Shown piece after piece: positions 1-6,982 of a stretch of DNA of 7,567 nt. Location of the stretch: positions 1 to 7,567 of the forward strand of contig JABUUX010000075.1 of the NCBI GenBank assembly GCA_021442965.1, given 5' to 3'. A program made the position numbers and the translations under genes. This DNA is from Treponema sp. (GTDB lineage Bacteria; Spirochaetota; Spirochaetia; Treponematales; Treponemataceae). How positions within the stretch are numbered: position 1 is the stretch's first letter; every line of letters starts with the position of its first letter. The notes under the pieces are model-generated. The model had not been told where the DNA came from, searched no databases, and saw nothing but the letters and a program-made list of their open reading frames with translations.

Positions 1-32
1 TGGTTAGAGGCAGTCGCAATCATCTATACTGA
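1..32 (+). other. Possible 3' end of an upstream plus-strand gene
   Basis: Reading from base 3, nine codons (VRGSRNHLY) end in TGA at 30-32, directly against the A-tract that starts the terminator at 32. The terminator's long T run is on the plus strand, so some transcript should arrive here from the left. The fragment is too short to identify. A second plus-strand frame stops at 5-7, and the third is open into murE, so the choice of frame is a guess based on position. Confidence 0.25.
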
Positions 33-84
33 AAAAAGCCGGTTAGTGCTGAGGGGAACTTCGGTATGTACCGGCTTTTTTTTT
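32..84 (+). terminator. Rho-independent terminator upstream of murE
   Basis: A perfect 12-bp stem pairs AAAAAAGCCGGT (32-43) with ACCGGCTTTTTT (70-81), followed by T to position 84, giving nine T in a row from 76. The loop is 26 bases, longer than usual, and may hold a small inner stem (49-52 with 61-64). The A-tract on the 5' side could let it also work on the minus strand, but the longer T run favours ending a plus-strand transcript entering from the left. Confidence 0.85.
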
Positions 85-88
85 ACTT

Positions 89-116
89 TTTACAGTACCT
101 GCTTTTGTGATATAAT
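89..116 (+). promoter_or_regulatory. Sigma-70 type promoter for murE (extended -10)
   Basis: The -35 element is TTTACA (89-94, five of six consensus bases). A 16-base spacer follows, then a perfect TATAAT (111-116) preceded by TG at 108-109, which makes an extended -10 box. Transcription should start near 122-124, leaving a leader of only about 12-14 bases before the ATG at 136. The promoter starts just after the upstream terminator, so murE and ddl appear to have their own transcription start. Confidence 0.75.
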
Positions 117-135
117 TATTTATAGGGTAGGGAAA

Positions 136-1839
136 ATGACAAAACTTTTATCACAGCTCCTTCCATCTTTTGAACACAAAGTTGTTGCGGTAGATGGAAG
201 TTTAATTTCAGATACAAATGATATTCAGAATGTTCCGGTTACAAGTCTTGTTTTTGATTCCAGACAAGTAACAAAAGATTCTTTGTATTTTGCACTTCCC
301 GGCACACATGTAGACGGAAATGTTTTTATTCCGGATGCTATTTCTAAAGGTGCCAATGTTGTAATCTTTCAAGGGGAACTTACAGAAAGCATAAAAGAAT
401 CTGCTGCCAAAGCAATTGTAAATCGAAGTATAAAAAATGAGCTTTCTTCTGAATCTGTAAAATTTTCACCAGTACTAATAAAAGTTCCGGATGCCAGATT
501 TTCAATGGCTCCTGTTTCTGCATGTTTTTATGATAATCCTTCTAAGCGTCTTATTGTAATTGGTGTTACAGGAACAGAAGGAAAAAGTTCAACAGTATCT
601 TTTATTTGGCAACTGTTACGTGCCTGTGGTAAAAAAGCCGGTTTTATTTCCACAGTTGAATATTCTTTTGGTGAAGACGCTCTTCCAAACCCTCAGCATC
701 AGACAACTCCGGAAGCACCAATTATTCAGCATCACTTAAGTGAGATGCTTGAAAATGGCTGTGAATATGCAGTTGTAGAAGCTTCAAGTCACGGGCTTTC
801 TTCAAAGTTGAATCGCCTTGGAAATGTGTATTTTGATTGCGGAGTCTTTATGAATGTTACTCTTGAACATTTGGAATTTCATAAAAACTTTGAAACCTAT
901 AGAAGTGATAAGGCAAATCTTTTTAGAGCATTGGATAAATCAGATCACATAAAAAATATTGCAGGTGAAATAAAAAAGATTAATTCAGTAGGAATTGTAA
1001 ATTTGGAGGATCCTTCGGCTTGTTATTTTATTGAAGCCACAAAGCAGCCGGTCTTTGGATTTACATCTTTGGGAAAAGCTGGAAAAGCTGCTCAGGAAAA
1101 TTCACAGTCTGTAGAACTTCCTCCTTTTCCTGAAGGAATACCTGTATTGAAAGCAGAAAATATAAAAGCCGAAAAAAGTGGTATTTCATTTTCAATTATT
1201 TCAGACGGAAAAATTATTCCGGTAAGAGCATCTCTTCCTGGTGCTTTTAATGCATATAATCTTATGGCATCAGTAATGGCTGTTTCCAGTGTTACAGGGA
1301 TTTCTTATGAAAAGGTTGCTGAAAATATTCCTCTTCTTGTTCCTGTAAAAGGCCGCATGACTGTAATTGATGAAGGTCAGCCTTTTGAACTGATTGTGGA
1401 TTATGCACATACTCCTTCAAGTTTTGAAACGATTTTCCCTCCTGTTCGAAACCGCTGTAAAGGAAAAATGTTCTGTGTATTCGGAAGTGGTGGAGAACGT
1501 GATTTAACCAAGAGACCGCTTCAAGGGGAAATTGCCGCAAAGTATTGTGATGTGGTTGTTCTTGCAGATGAAGATCCCCGTGGTGAAGATCCTGTAGAGC
1601 TTTTAAAAATGATTGCAGTTGGAGCTGAAAAGCAGGGTAAAGTTATGGGAAAAGATTTATTCATTATTCATGACCGCCCGGCCGCTATCCGCGAAACTTT
1701 TAAAATGGCAGGAGAAAATGACATAGTTCTTCTTCTTGGAAAGAGTCACGAAAATTCCATAATCTATAAAGATTACGTAATGAAGTATGATGAGATAAGT
1801 GAGGCGAAAAAAGCGCTTGGAGATATGTACAAGAAATAA
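136..1839 (+). CDS. murE: UDP-N-acetylmuramoyl-tripeptide synthetase (MurE ligase)
   Basis: Cytoplasmic ATP-dependent ligase that adds the third amino acid to UDP-MurNAc-L-Ala-D-Glu in peptidoglycan precursor synthesis. Length is 567 residues; many MurE are near 500. Seen in order: uridine-binding DSR (41-43); P-loop GTEGKSST (146-153), where GTNGKT(T/S) is usual; TTPEAP (190-195); ASSHGL (216-221); the segment holding the lysine that is carbamylated in the family, K259 in DKANLF; DYAHTP (422-427); FGSGGERDLTKRP (449-461); substrate motif DEDPRGEDP (478-486); and GKSHE (535-539, usually GKGHE). The extra length lies mainly around residues 95-125 and 310-345. The DNPR typical of diaminopimelate-adding enzymes is absent. 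Since treponemal peptidoglycan carries L-ornithine, ornithine is the inferred substrate. I chose the ATG at 136 because of the promoter and the GGGTAGGG purine run (124-132). The frame is open further upstream, but a GTG start at 46 would lie inside the terminator. Ddl follows in the same direction. Confidence 0.93.
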   Translation: MTKLLSQLLPSFEHKVVAVDGSLISDTNDIQNVPVTSLVFDSRQVTKDSLYFALPGTHVDGNVFIPDAISKGANVVIFQGELTESIKESAAKAIVNRSIKNELSSESVKFSPVLIKVPDARFSMAPVSACFYDNPSKRLIVIGVTGTEGKSSTVSFIWQLLRACGKKAGFISTVEYSFGEDALPNPQHQTTPEAPIIQHHLSEMLENGCEYAVVEASSHGLSSKLNRLGNVYFDCGVFMNVTLEHLEFHKNFETYRSDKANLFRALDKSDHIKNIAGEIKKINSVGIVNLEDPSACYFIEATKQPVFGFTSLGKAGKAAQENSQSVELPPFPEGIPVLKAENIKAEKSGISFSIISDGKIIPVRASLPGAFNAYNLMASVMAVSSVTGISYEKVAENIPLLVPVKGRMTVIDEGQPFELIVDYAHTPSSFETIFPPVRNRCKGKMFCVFGSGGERDLTKRPLQGEIAAKYCDVVVLADEDPRGEDPVELLKMIAVGAEKQGKVMGKDLFIIHDRPAAIRETFKMAGENDIVLLLGKSHENSIIYKDYVMKYDEISEAKKALGDMYKK

Positions 1840-1843
1840 AGAA

Positions 1844-1885
1844 ATACATAATGTATAATTCAGAATGGACAATAGAAAATAGGAA
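1844..1885 (+). repeat. Degenerate 7-base tandem repeat in the murE-ddl gap
   Basis: Six consecutive 7-base units start at 1844: ATACATA, ATGTATA, ATTCAGA, ATGGACA, ATAGAAA, ATAGGAA. Every unit begins AT and ends in A. The pattern matches the heptamer family inside malQ (7246-7294, read on the minus strand). It fills most of the 65-base gap between murE and ddl and ends just before the ddl ribosome binding site. The first two units also form a small inverted repeat (ATACAT, A, ATGTAT). The AT-rich background means the weaker units could be chance. Confidence 0.5.
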
Positions 1886-1892
1886 AATAAAT

Positions 1893-1898
1893 AAGAGG
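1893..1898 (+). promoter_or_regulatory. Ribosome binding site that sets the ddl start
   Basis: AAGAGG at 1893-1898 lies six bases before the ATG at 1905. The earlier in-frame ATG at 1851 has only an A-rich run before it, and its extra 18 codons would be translated repeat sequence. This supports the downstream start. Confidence 0.65.
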
Positions 1899-1904
1899 CA
1901 TAGT

Positions 1905-3032
1905 ATGACAGTAACTTTAATATATGGCGGAAAATCGGGAGAACATGAAGTTTCACTTGTAAGTGCGGCAGCGGTTGCACGAGGACTTTCTAAAAACTAC
2001 AGTTTGAATTTGATTGCAATAACAAAAAAAGGTGAGTGGTTCTTGCAGCCTGCTTCTGAACTTGAACGTATTTTAAGAGATAATAAAGCACATTTTGAAA
2101 TTATTGAAGATTCAGCTTCTATGGTTAGTGTAGTTCCAGGAACTGGAAAATCAGCTTTTATTGCAGACGGGATGGCTATTGAAACTGACTGTGTATTTCC
2201 GGTCCTTCACGGAAGTTTTGGAGAAGACGGAACAATTCAGGGACTTTTTGAAATGGCTGATGTTCCTTATGTAGGATGCACAACTTTGAGCAGTGCGCTT
2301 ACCATGGATAAAGAAAAGACAAAACAGGTGTGGCAGAGTGCCGGGCTTCCTGTTGTGCCTTATGTATGCATGCCCCGTTACGTAATGCTGGATTCGGTAA
2401 TTTATGATGCCGTTTTGGATGATACAGAAAAAGAAATAGGGTATCCTATGTTTGTAAAACCAAGTTCTGCAGGTTCTTCAAACGGAGCTTCAAAGGTAAA
2501 CAATAGAAAAGAACTATCCTTTGCACTAATGGAAGCATTTCAGTGGGATGACAAAGTTCTTATTGAAAAAGCAATTAATGCCCGCGAAATTGAATGTTCT
2601 GTAACAGGGAATGCTGTTTCAGGTCCTGGTGACAGTGATGTAGAAGCAGTGACTGCATATATTCCAGGGGAAATTCTTCCAACACATACATTCTATGATT
2701 ATGATGCAAAATATAATGATGAAAACGGTGCAAGCCTAAAGATTCCGGCAGAGCTTTCAGAAAGCGATATTGAAAAAATCCGTAAAACAGCCTGTGCAGC
2801 TTACAAAGTTTTGGACTGCTCGGGGCTTTCACGTGTTGATTTTTTTATAGATAAGGACGACGGTCAGGTTTATCTTAATGAAATCAATACACTTCCGGGG
2901 TTTACTCCAATCAGTATGTTCCCAAAGATGTGTGAAGCAGCCGGTCTTGAATTTTCTGAGCTGGTAAAACTTTTAGTGGATGAAGCGATGGCTAAATATC
3001 AGAGCAAATCATTACTTGTTCGTTCAAGATAA
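1905..3032 (+). CDS. ddl: D-alanine--D-alanine ligase
   Basis: Cytoplasmic ATP-grasp ligase joining two D-alanines into the dipeptide that MurF later adds to the tripeptide made by MurE. Length is 375 residues, within the family range. Seen: the N-terminal family signature GGKSGEHEVSL (8-18), with E15 as the conserved glutamate; HGSFGEDG (102-109); the ATP-grasp loop KPSSAGSSNGAS (185-196); FYDYDAKY (263-270); RVDFF (310-314); and the metal-binding NEINTLPG (325-332). The tyrosine ending the AKY triplet (Y270) corresponds to Tyr216 of E. coli DdlB. VanA-type D-Ala-D-Lac ligases differ there, so an ordinary D-Ala-D-Ala enzyme is expected. No terminator lies between murE and this gene, so co-transcription is likely. 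The open frame reaches back to an ATG at 1851, but those codons are repeat-derived. A strong terminator follows the stop. Confidence 0.95.
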   Translation: MTVTLIYGGKSGEHEVSLVSAAAVARGLSKNYSLNLIAITKKGEWFLQPASELERILRDNKAHFEIIEDSASMVSVVPGTGKSAFIADGMAIETDCVFPVLHGSFGEDGTIQGLFEMADVPYVGCTTLSSALTMDKEKTKQVWQSAGLPVVPYVCMPRYVMLDSVIYDAVLDDTEKEIGYPMFVKPSSAGSSNGASKVNNRKELSFALMEAFQWDDKVLIEKAINAREIECSVTGNAVSGPGDSDVEAVTAYIPGEILPTHTFYDYDAKYNDENGASLKIPAELSESDIEKIRKTACAAYKVLDCSGLSRVDFFIDKDDGQVYLNEINTLPGFTPISMFPKMCEAAGLEFSELVKLLVDEAMAKYQSKSLLVRSR

Positions 3033-3047
3033 TTTTTGGATAAATAA

Positions 3048-3090
3048 AAAAAGCCCGGGTAAGAAACAAATTTTCAAACCCGGGCTTTTT
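3048..3090. terminator. Bidirectional terminator between ddl and the GH13 gene
   Basis: A perfect 13-bp stem pairs AAAAAGCCCGGGT (3048-3060) with ACCCGGGCTTTTT (3078-3090) around a 17-base loop. The stem has a GC-rich core with A-tract and T-tract on either side, so it should end transcripts from both sides. It lies 15 bases after the ddl stop and 9 bases past the stop of the converging minus-strand gene, where one shared terminator is expected. Confidence 0.92.
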
Positions 3091-3099
3091 ATTTTGATT

Positions 3100-6000
3100 T
3101 TAGTTTTTCTTTTTAGTTTTTTCTGACGTTTTTCCTGTTTGTTTTGGCGGAGTTTTTCTGTTTGCATCTTTTTTCGGTTTTTCTTTGCTTGAATCTTTTT
3201 GTGATGTTTTTTTAGATTCAGATTTTACAGCTTTCTTTGGAACCGAAATAAATGGCTTTATGAAATTCTCTGCTTTGTAGGCCGCTTTTATTTTTGCATT
3301 GCATAAAATATTGAACATTGAAAGCACCGTCTCTGTTTTTACATTAACAAGTTCAGAACATGTTAAAAGAACCAGAGCTTCGTCACTTACTTCTTTATTA
3401 AACCACCTTACATTGTCAAAATCATTGGCACCAGTTAATAACCATGATTTTGAGCCATAAACCATTTCATTTACAAGATTGAAAAGTGCTTTTTTATCAT
3501 CTTTTGCAAAAGTTTTTAAATCGGTTTTTGCAGTCATTGTAAAGAGCTTTGTTAAATTTGAAGAATAGTCTGAAATGTCTGCATGGAATTCTTTTTCTGG
3601 ATTTGCTTTCTTAAATTTTTCAATGTCAGCCTTTTGCACAGCTTTAAGGATTTCATTGAACTTTCTTGGCAGTGCAAGTTGATTTGCAAGGTCGCTGTCA
3701 GCAAGCAGGGATGCAAAAGAATAACAAAGAAGCAGAGTATAAATCTCTTTTATATTTGAAGCTGTCAAACGAACAAAACCAGTCATAGAATTCTCTTTGA
3801 GAAGTGCTTTTGGTAAATCAAGATTTTCAGAAGATTTTTTCTGTGGTCCCTTTTTATTTTCTTTAAAAGATATAATTTTTACAAGTTTTTTAATTCTGGC
3901 TTCGTATTCTTTTACACATTTTTCGCAGTTAAGAGGCTTTGTTCCTTCTGGAAGATAAGAATTTGCTTTTTCAAAAAATTCATGAGCTTTCTTTTTTGAA
4001 TCTTCCAGGATTTTCTGAACAGCAATTATATCAAGAACTGGAGGTTTGTTTTTTTCAGCTTTTCTGGCTTTTAGTGAACGTTTACTTTCATAAGGAGTCA
4101 GAATAAAGTCATCTTCCTTCTTTTCTTCTTCAAAAATGATATTGCAGAAACAGCCGTATGTTTTATTGAAGGAGATAAATTCTTTGTTCAGTTTTGGAAG
4201 AATACTACCCGCAAAGGATTCAAATTTTTCATAAAGATTTTTATAAATGAGTTCCTGCCATGCAATTTCAATGTCTTCACAGCCTTTTCCGTTCAGGAAA
4301 GAACATAAGGTTTTGTAGCGTCCGTCTTTTTCATCGGTTACCTGGTAGATATCAAGATAAACCTGAGTTTCAAATCCATTCAGTTCTACATACATTCCTT
4401 TTTCGCAAATTTCTTTAGAACTTCTGATGTACCAGAGCCCTGAATGATGTTCCCGGAATATCACAAATTTATCTTCTTCACCGTTCAAGTTCAGTCCTTC
4501 AGAAATGGAACGTGTAACTTGAATAATATCGTTTTCTCCGCTTCCAGTTTTTACAGCATAAGGTTCAGACTGTTTAATCCATCCTGCAGCCCTGTCATAT
4601 TTGTTGTTATAGAAAACTAATGCTCTTTCATTTCCACAGCCGTTCGAATAAGCAAAAACATTTTCATTTACAACACCGTTATTCCAGATGCTATAGAAAA
4701 GGAAGTTTTCTACATTTGCAAACAGGTAACGTTTTTTCATCAGAGGAAAGATGTCGTGCCAGTGACGGTCTACAAGCCACTGGTCTGGTTTTTCATCTTT
4801 ATATGCTTTTGTATATTCCATGCCGTATTTTTCTTCAAAGCCTTCAATCTGTCCGTGACCGAACATCGGAAGACCCGGCATTGTAACCATAAGCGTGCAG
4901 ACACCAAAATATTTATCGCCTTTACCAAACTGTGCGACGGCTGTTTCTTCGTCAGGATTATTCATAAAGTTTACGTAACGCTTTAAAACCTGCGGATCAA
5001 ATTTAATAGTATTTTTTACAGTGTCACGGTATTTCTGGTTTTCTTCTTTTTTGAGCATGTTCATAAAAGCACTGTTGTAAACGCGGTGCATTCCAAGCGT
5101 GCGCACAAAATATCCTTCCATCATCCAAAAGGCTTCTGCTAAAAGAAGGGTGTCAGGTACTTCCTGAGCAACACGATCCACAACTTCCCGCCAGAATTCA
5201 TTTGGAATAGCATCGTTAAATTCTTGTGTAGAAAGACCTGTTTCACTACGGGTTGCAATGTCGCCTCCGTGTCCCGGCTCCGGATACCAAAGTCTGCGTA
5301 TTGATTTTTTTGCCAGAACCATGGCGGCATCAAAACGGATAATTGGGAAGTTTCTGGCAACGTGCAGAATTTCTTGCATTACTTCTTCGCGTGTATTTGG
5401 ATTTAAAAAATCCAACTGCGCAGTGTCATTCCATGGAAGTCCTGTTCCATCGTTTCCATGATAAATGTAGCGAACGTCGCCTGTCTGGTTGTCTACACGT
5501 TTAAAAACTACAGAACAGTCATTTTTGGAATAATAATGGTCTTCCAGATAAACCGATGTTCTTGGGTCATGAGAAAGATTTTCCCCATTAAAAGTATAAT
5601 GAGGAAAAGGGCAGTCACGGCGCTGAACGAATAAATCCGGTTTGTTCATAACCCAGTCTCCGTCCATGCCAGTATGGTTTGGAACCATGTCTGAGGCCAG
5701 TCTGATTCCCCGAGCCCATAGTCTTGCACGAAGGTTTTCTACAGCATTCCATCCACCAATATTTTCTGCAATGTTGTAATCAAAAAGGCTGTAGGCCGAA
5801 GCTGCTGCTTCAGGGTTTCCGCAAATCTGTTTGATGCGTTTTGAAGCATTACTTCGTGTCCAAAGCCCGATAAGCCAGAGTCCTGTAAATCCTTCGTCAC
5901 GAAGTGCATCCAGTTCAGAGTCTGGAATTTGGTCAAGGCGAGTAATAGGGTAGCCGTATTTTTTTGTAAGCTGGTCCAGCCATACAAGAACAGTTTTTGC

Positions 6001-6915
6001 CATAAGAACAACTTTAGGCATCCATTCTTTGTCTGGACTGTAACGTTCGTATTCATGCATTAAGTCTTCATAATTTGGAGGAGCCATATCAGGACCGCCA
6101 AAAGCTCCCCCACCACCTAAAGGCTGCCAGGATGCTTTTTCTTCTTCGCTTATGGTATCCATACCGGAAAGAATTCGTTTAAGCCATTCTCCAAGGAATT
6201 CCCCCCAATGTTTTCTGATGTAATCTAACTGACCTTTTAGATATTCAGGAGCAAAGGCAACCGGTTCTTTTAAGAGCGTAATAAGGTCGTGGTCAAAAGG
6301 ACCGAATACAGGCAGAGTTTTTACATAAGATTTAATTACAGCCCAGGTTTTTTTATAGTTTGAATTGTGTGAAAGTTTTTCATCATCAAAAAGAATTTTA
6401 AAAGGTTTGAATGCAGGATTTTCATTTGCCAGAAGAAGCATAATCATTTCTTCCAGAACCTGTTCTCTGTTAGGGCGTTCAGTGTTTGTGGCAGAATCAA
6501 TTGCAACTTCAGAAAGGTATTCTTCTGCAGTTCGTTTTTTCTGGAACACTTCTACAGGTGGGAATTCTTCCATAAAGGTCATAAGAAGTTTATCAAGATT
6601 TTCTTTTCCAATGGCAGTTTCAATTTCTTCTACCATGCCGGACATTAATGATGGTTCTTTGTTTTTTCTGTAAAGTAAAAAGACGTAGTGAAAGATTTCA
6701 TCAATGAGTCCCATAGCATTTAGTGCTCCGGCAGAAACACGTTTTTCGCTTTCACCGCGGGAATCAAAAAGTTTATTGAGTTTATCCTGAAATGTGCGGA
6801 CATTTTTGAGATTTGCAAATACTACGTTTCCGCTTGATGCAAAAAGACCTTTATCAAAATTACACAGCTCGCGTACCTGACGGCTGATGTGGAATTCATT
6901 GTAAGAAGTTATCAT
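3100..6915 (-). CDS. Large GH13-family (alpha-amylase superfamily) glycoside hydrolase or transferase
   Basis: A 1271-residue protein with no signal peptide or membrane segment, so probably cytoplasmic. It acts on alpha-glucans; the exact reaction is not clear. Residues 1 to about 260 are mostly helical and unrecognised. A glycine-rich linker (GGGGAFGG, 267-274) leads to a GH13 barrel of roughly residues 310-760. GH13 signatures: region I DMVPNHT (409-415), region II RFDAA (527-531) with nucleophile D529, region III LLAEAF (591-596) with acid/base E594, and region IV NNPDEE (652-657) with stabiliser D655. All three catalytic carboxylates are present. Region IV has NPD where NHD is usual, and region II lacks the Lys-His common in true alpha-amylases. 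After about residue 800 comes a long charged, helical region I do not recognise, with a CEKC pair at 997-1000. The last 45 residues (1227-1271) contain 17 lysines and look disordered. The gene lies 67 bases after the malQ-like stop, so co-transcription is likely, with a possible promoter of its own. Confidence 0.88.
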   Translation of the reverse strand: MITSYNEFHISRQVRELCNFDKGLFASSGNVVFANLKNVRTFQDKLNKLFDSRGESEKRVSAGALNAMGLIDEIFHYVFLLYRKNKEPSLMSGMVEEIETAIGKENLDKLLMTFMEEFPPVEVFQKKRTAEEYLSEVAIDSATNTERPNREQVLEEMIMLLLANENPAFKPFKILFDDEKLSHNSNYKKTWAVIKSYVKTLPVFGPFDHDLITLLKEPVAFAPEYLKGQLDYIRKHWGEFLGEWLKRILSGMDTISEEEKASWQPLGGGGAFGGPDMAPPNYEDLMHEYERYSPDKEWMPKVVLMAKTVLVWLDQLTKKYGYPITRLDQIPDSELDALRDEGFTGLWLIGLWTRSNASKRIKQICGNPEAAASAYSLFDYNIAENIGGWNAVENLRARLWARGIRLASDMVPNHTGMDGDWVMNKPDLFVQRRDCPFPHYTFNGENLSHDPRTSVYLEDHYYSKNDCSVVFKRVDNQTGDVRYIYHGNDGTGLPWNDTAQLDFLNPNTREEVMQEILHVARNFPIIRFDAAMVLAKKSIRRLWYPEPGHGGDIATRSETGLSTQEFNDAIPNEFWREVVDRVAQEVPDTLLLAEAFWMMEGYFVRTLGMHRVYNSAFMNMLKKEENQKYRDTVKNTIKFDPQVLKRYVNFMNNPDEETAVAQFGKGDKYFGVCTLMVTMPGLPMFGHGQIEGFEEKYGMEYTKAYKDEKPDQWLVDRHWHDIFPLMKKRYLFANVENFLFYSIWNNGVVNENVFAYSNGCGNERALVFYNNKYDRAAGWIKQSEPYAVKTGSGENDIIQVTRSISEGLNLNGEEDKFVIFREHHSGLWYIRSSKEICEKGMYVELNGFETQVYLDIYQVTDEKDGRYKTLCSFLNGKGCEDIEIAWQELIYKNLYEKFESFAGSILPKLNKEFISFNKTYGCFCNIIFEEEKKEDDFILTPYESKRSLKARKAEKNKPPVLDIIAVQKILEDSKKKAHEFFEKANSYLPEGTKPLNCEKCVKEYEARIKKLVKIISFKENKKGPQKKSSENLDLPKALLKENSMTGFVRLTASNIKEIYTLLLCYSFASLLADSDLANQLALPRKFNEILKAVQKADIEKFKKANPEKEFHADISDYSSNLTKLFTMTAKTDLKTFAKDDKKALFNLVNEMVYGSKSWLLTGANDFDNVRWFNKEVSDEALVLLTCSELVNVKTETVLSMFNILCNAKIKAAYKAENFIKPFISVPKKAVKSESKKTSQKDSSKEKPKKDANRKTPPKQTGKTSEKTKKKN

Positions 6916-6923
6916 ATTACTCT

Positions 6924-6952
6924 ATTTTAACCCCAAAATGTGGAGTTTTCAA
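6924..6952 (-). promoter_or_regulatory. Candidate promoter for the GH13 gene
   Basis: On the minus strand, TTGAAA (6952-6947) and TAAAAT (6929-6924) are separated by 17 bases; each matches five of six consensus bases. Transcription would start about two bases before the ATG at 6915, giving an almost leaderless mRNA. The only nearby Shine-Dalgarno-like sequence is a weak AGAG four bases before the ATG. Chance is possible in AT-rich DNA, and the gene could instead be read from a promoter upstream of malQ. Confidence 0.4.
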
Positions 6953-6982
6953 TTAAGAAGAATGCAATTCTTTTATGGTGTT

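Noticed and set aside
1..84. Small structured RNA at the left edge
   Set aside because: The only clear structure is the terminator hairpin. Its 26-base loop shows no recognisable tRNA, riboswitch or other RNA motif.
46..135. Upstream GTG start adding 30 residues to MurE
   Set aside because: The codons run through the terminator stem and the promoter, and encode a Phe/Cys-rich stretch unlike MurE. The ATG at 136 has a promoter and purine-rich site just upstream.
1866..1893. Possible ddl promoter TGGACA with TAAATA 16 bases on
   Set aside because: The -10 match is poor and the -35 is part of the heptamer array; read-through from murE explains expression more simply.
1851..1904. Upstream ATG start adding 18 residues to Ddl
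   Set aside because: The codons are heptamer repeat sequence, and the family signature begins only a few residues after the ATG at 1905, which has a good ribosome binding site.
4620..6673. Plus-strand open frames of 67-102 codons opposite the GH13 gene, and a minus-strand frame at 5139-5360
   Set aside because: They lie in other frames of a gene with clear catalytic motifs, have odd compositions and show no start-site support. They are shadows.
6956..6974. Hairpin AAGAAT, GCA, ATTCTT just after the malQ stop, as a terminator
   Set aside because: On the minus strand the stem is about six pairs, nearly all A-T, with no T run after it. It is too weak to end transcription.
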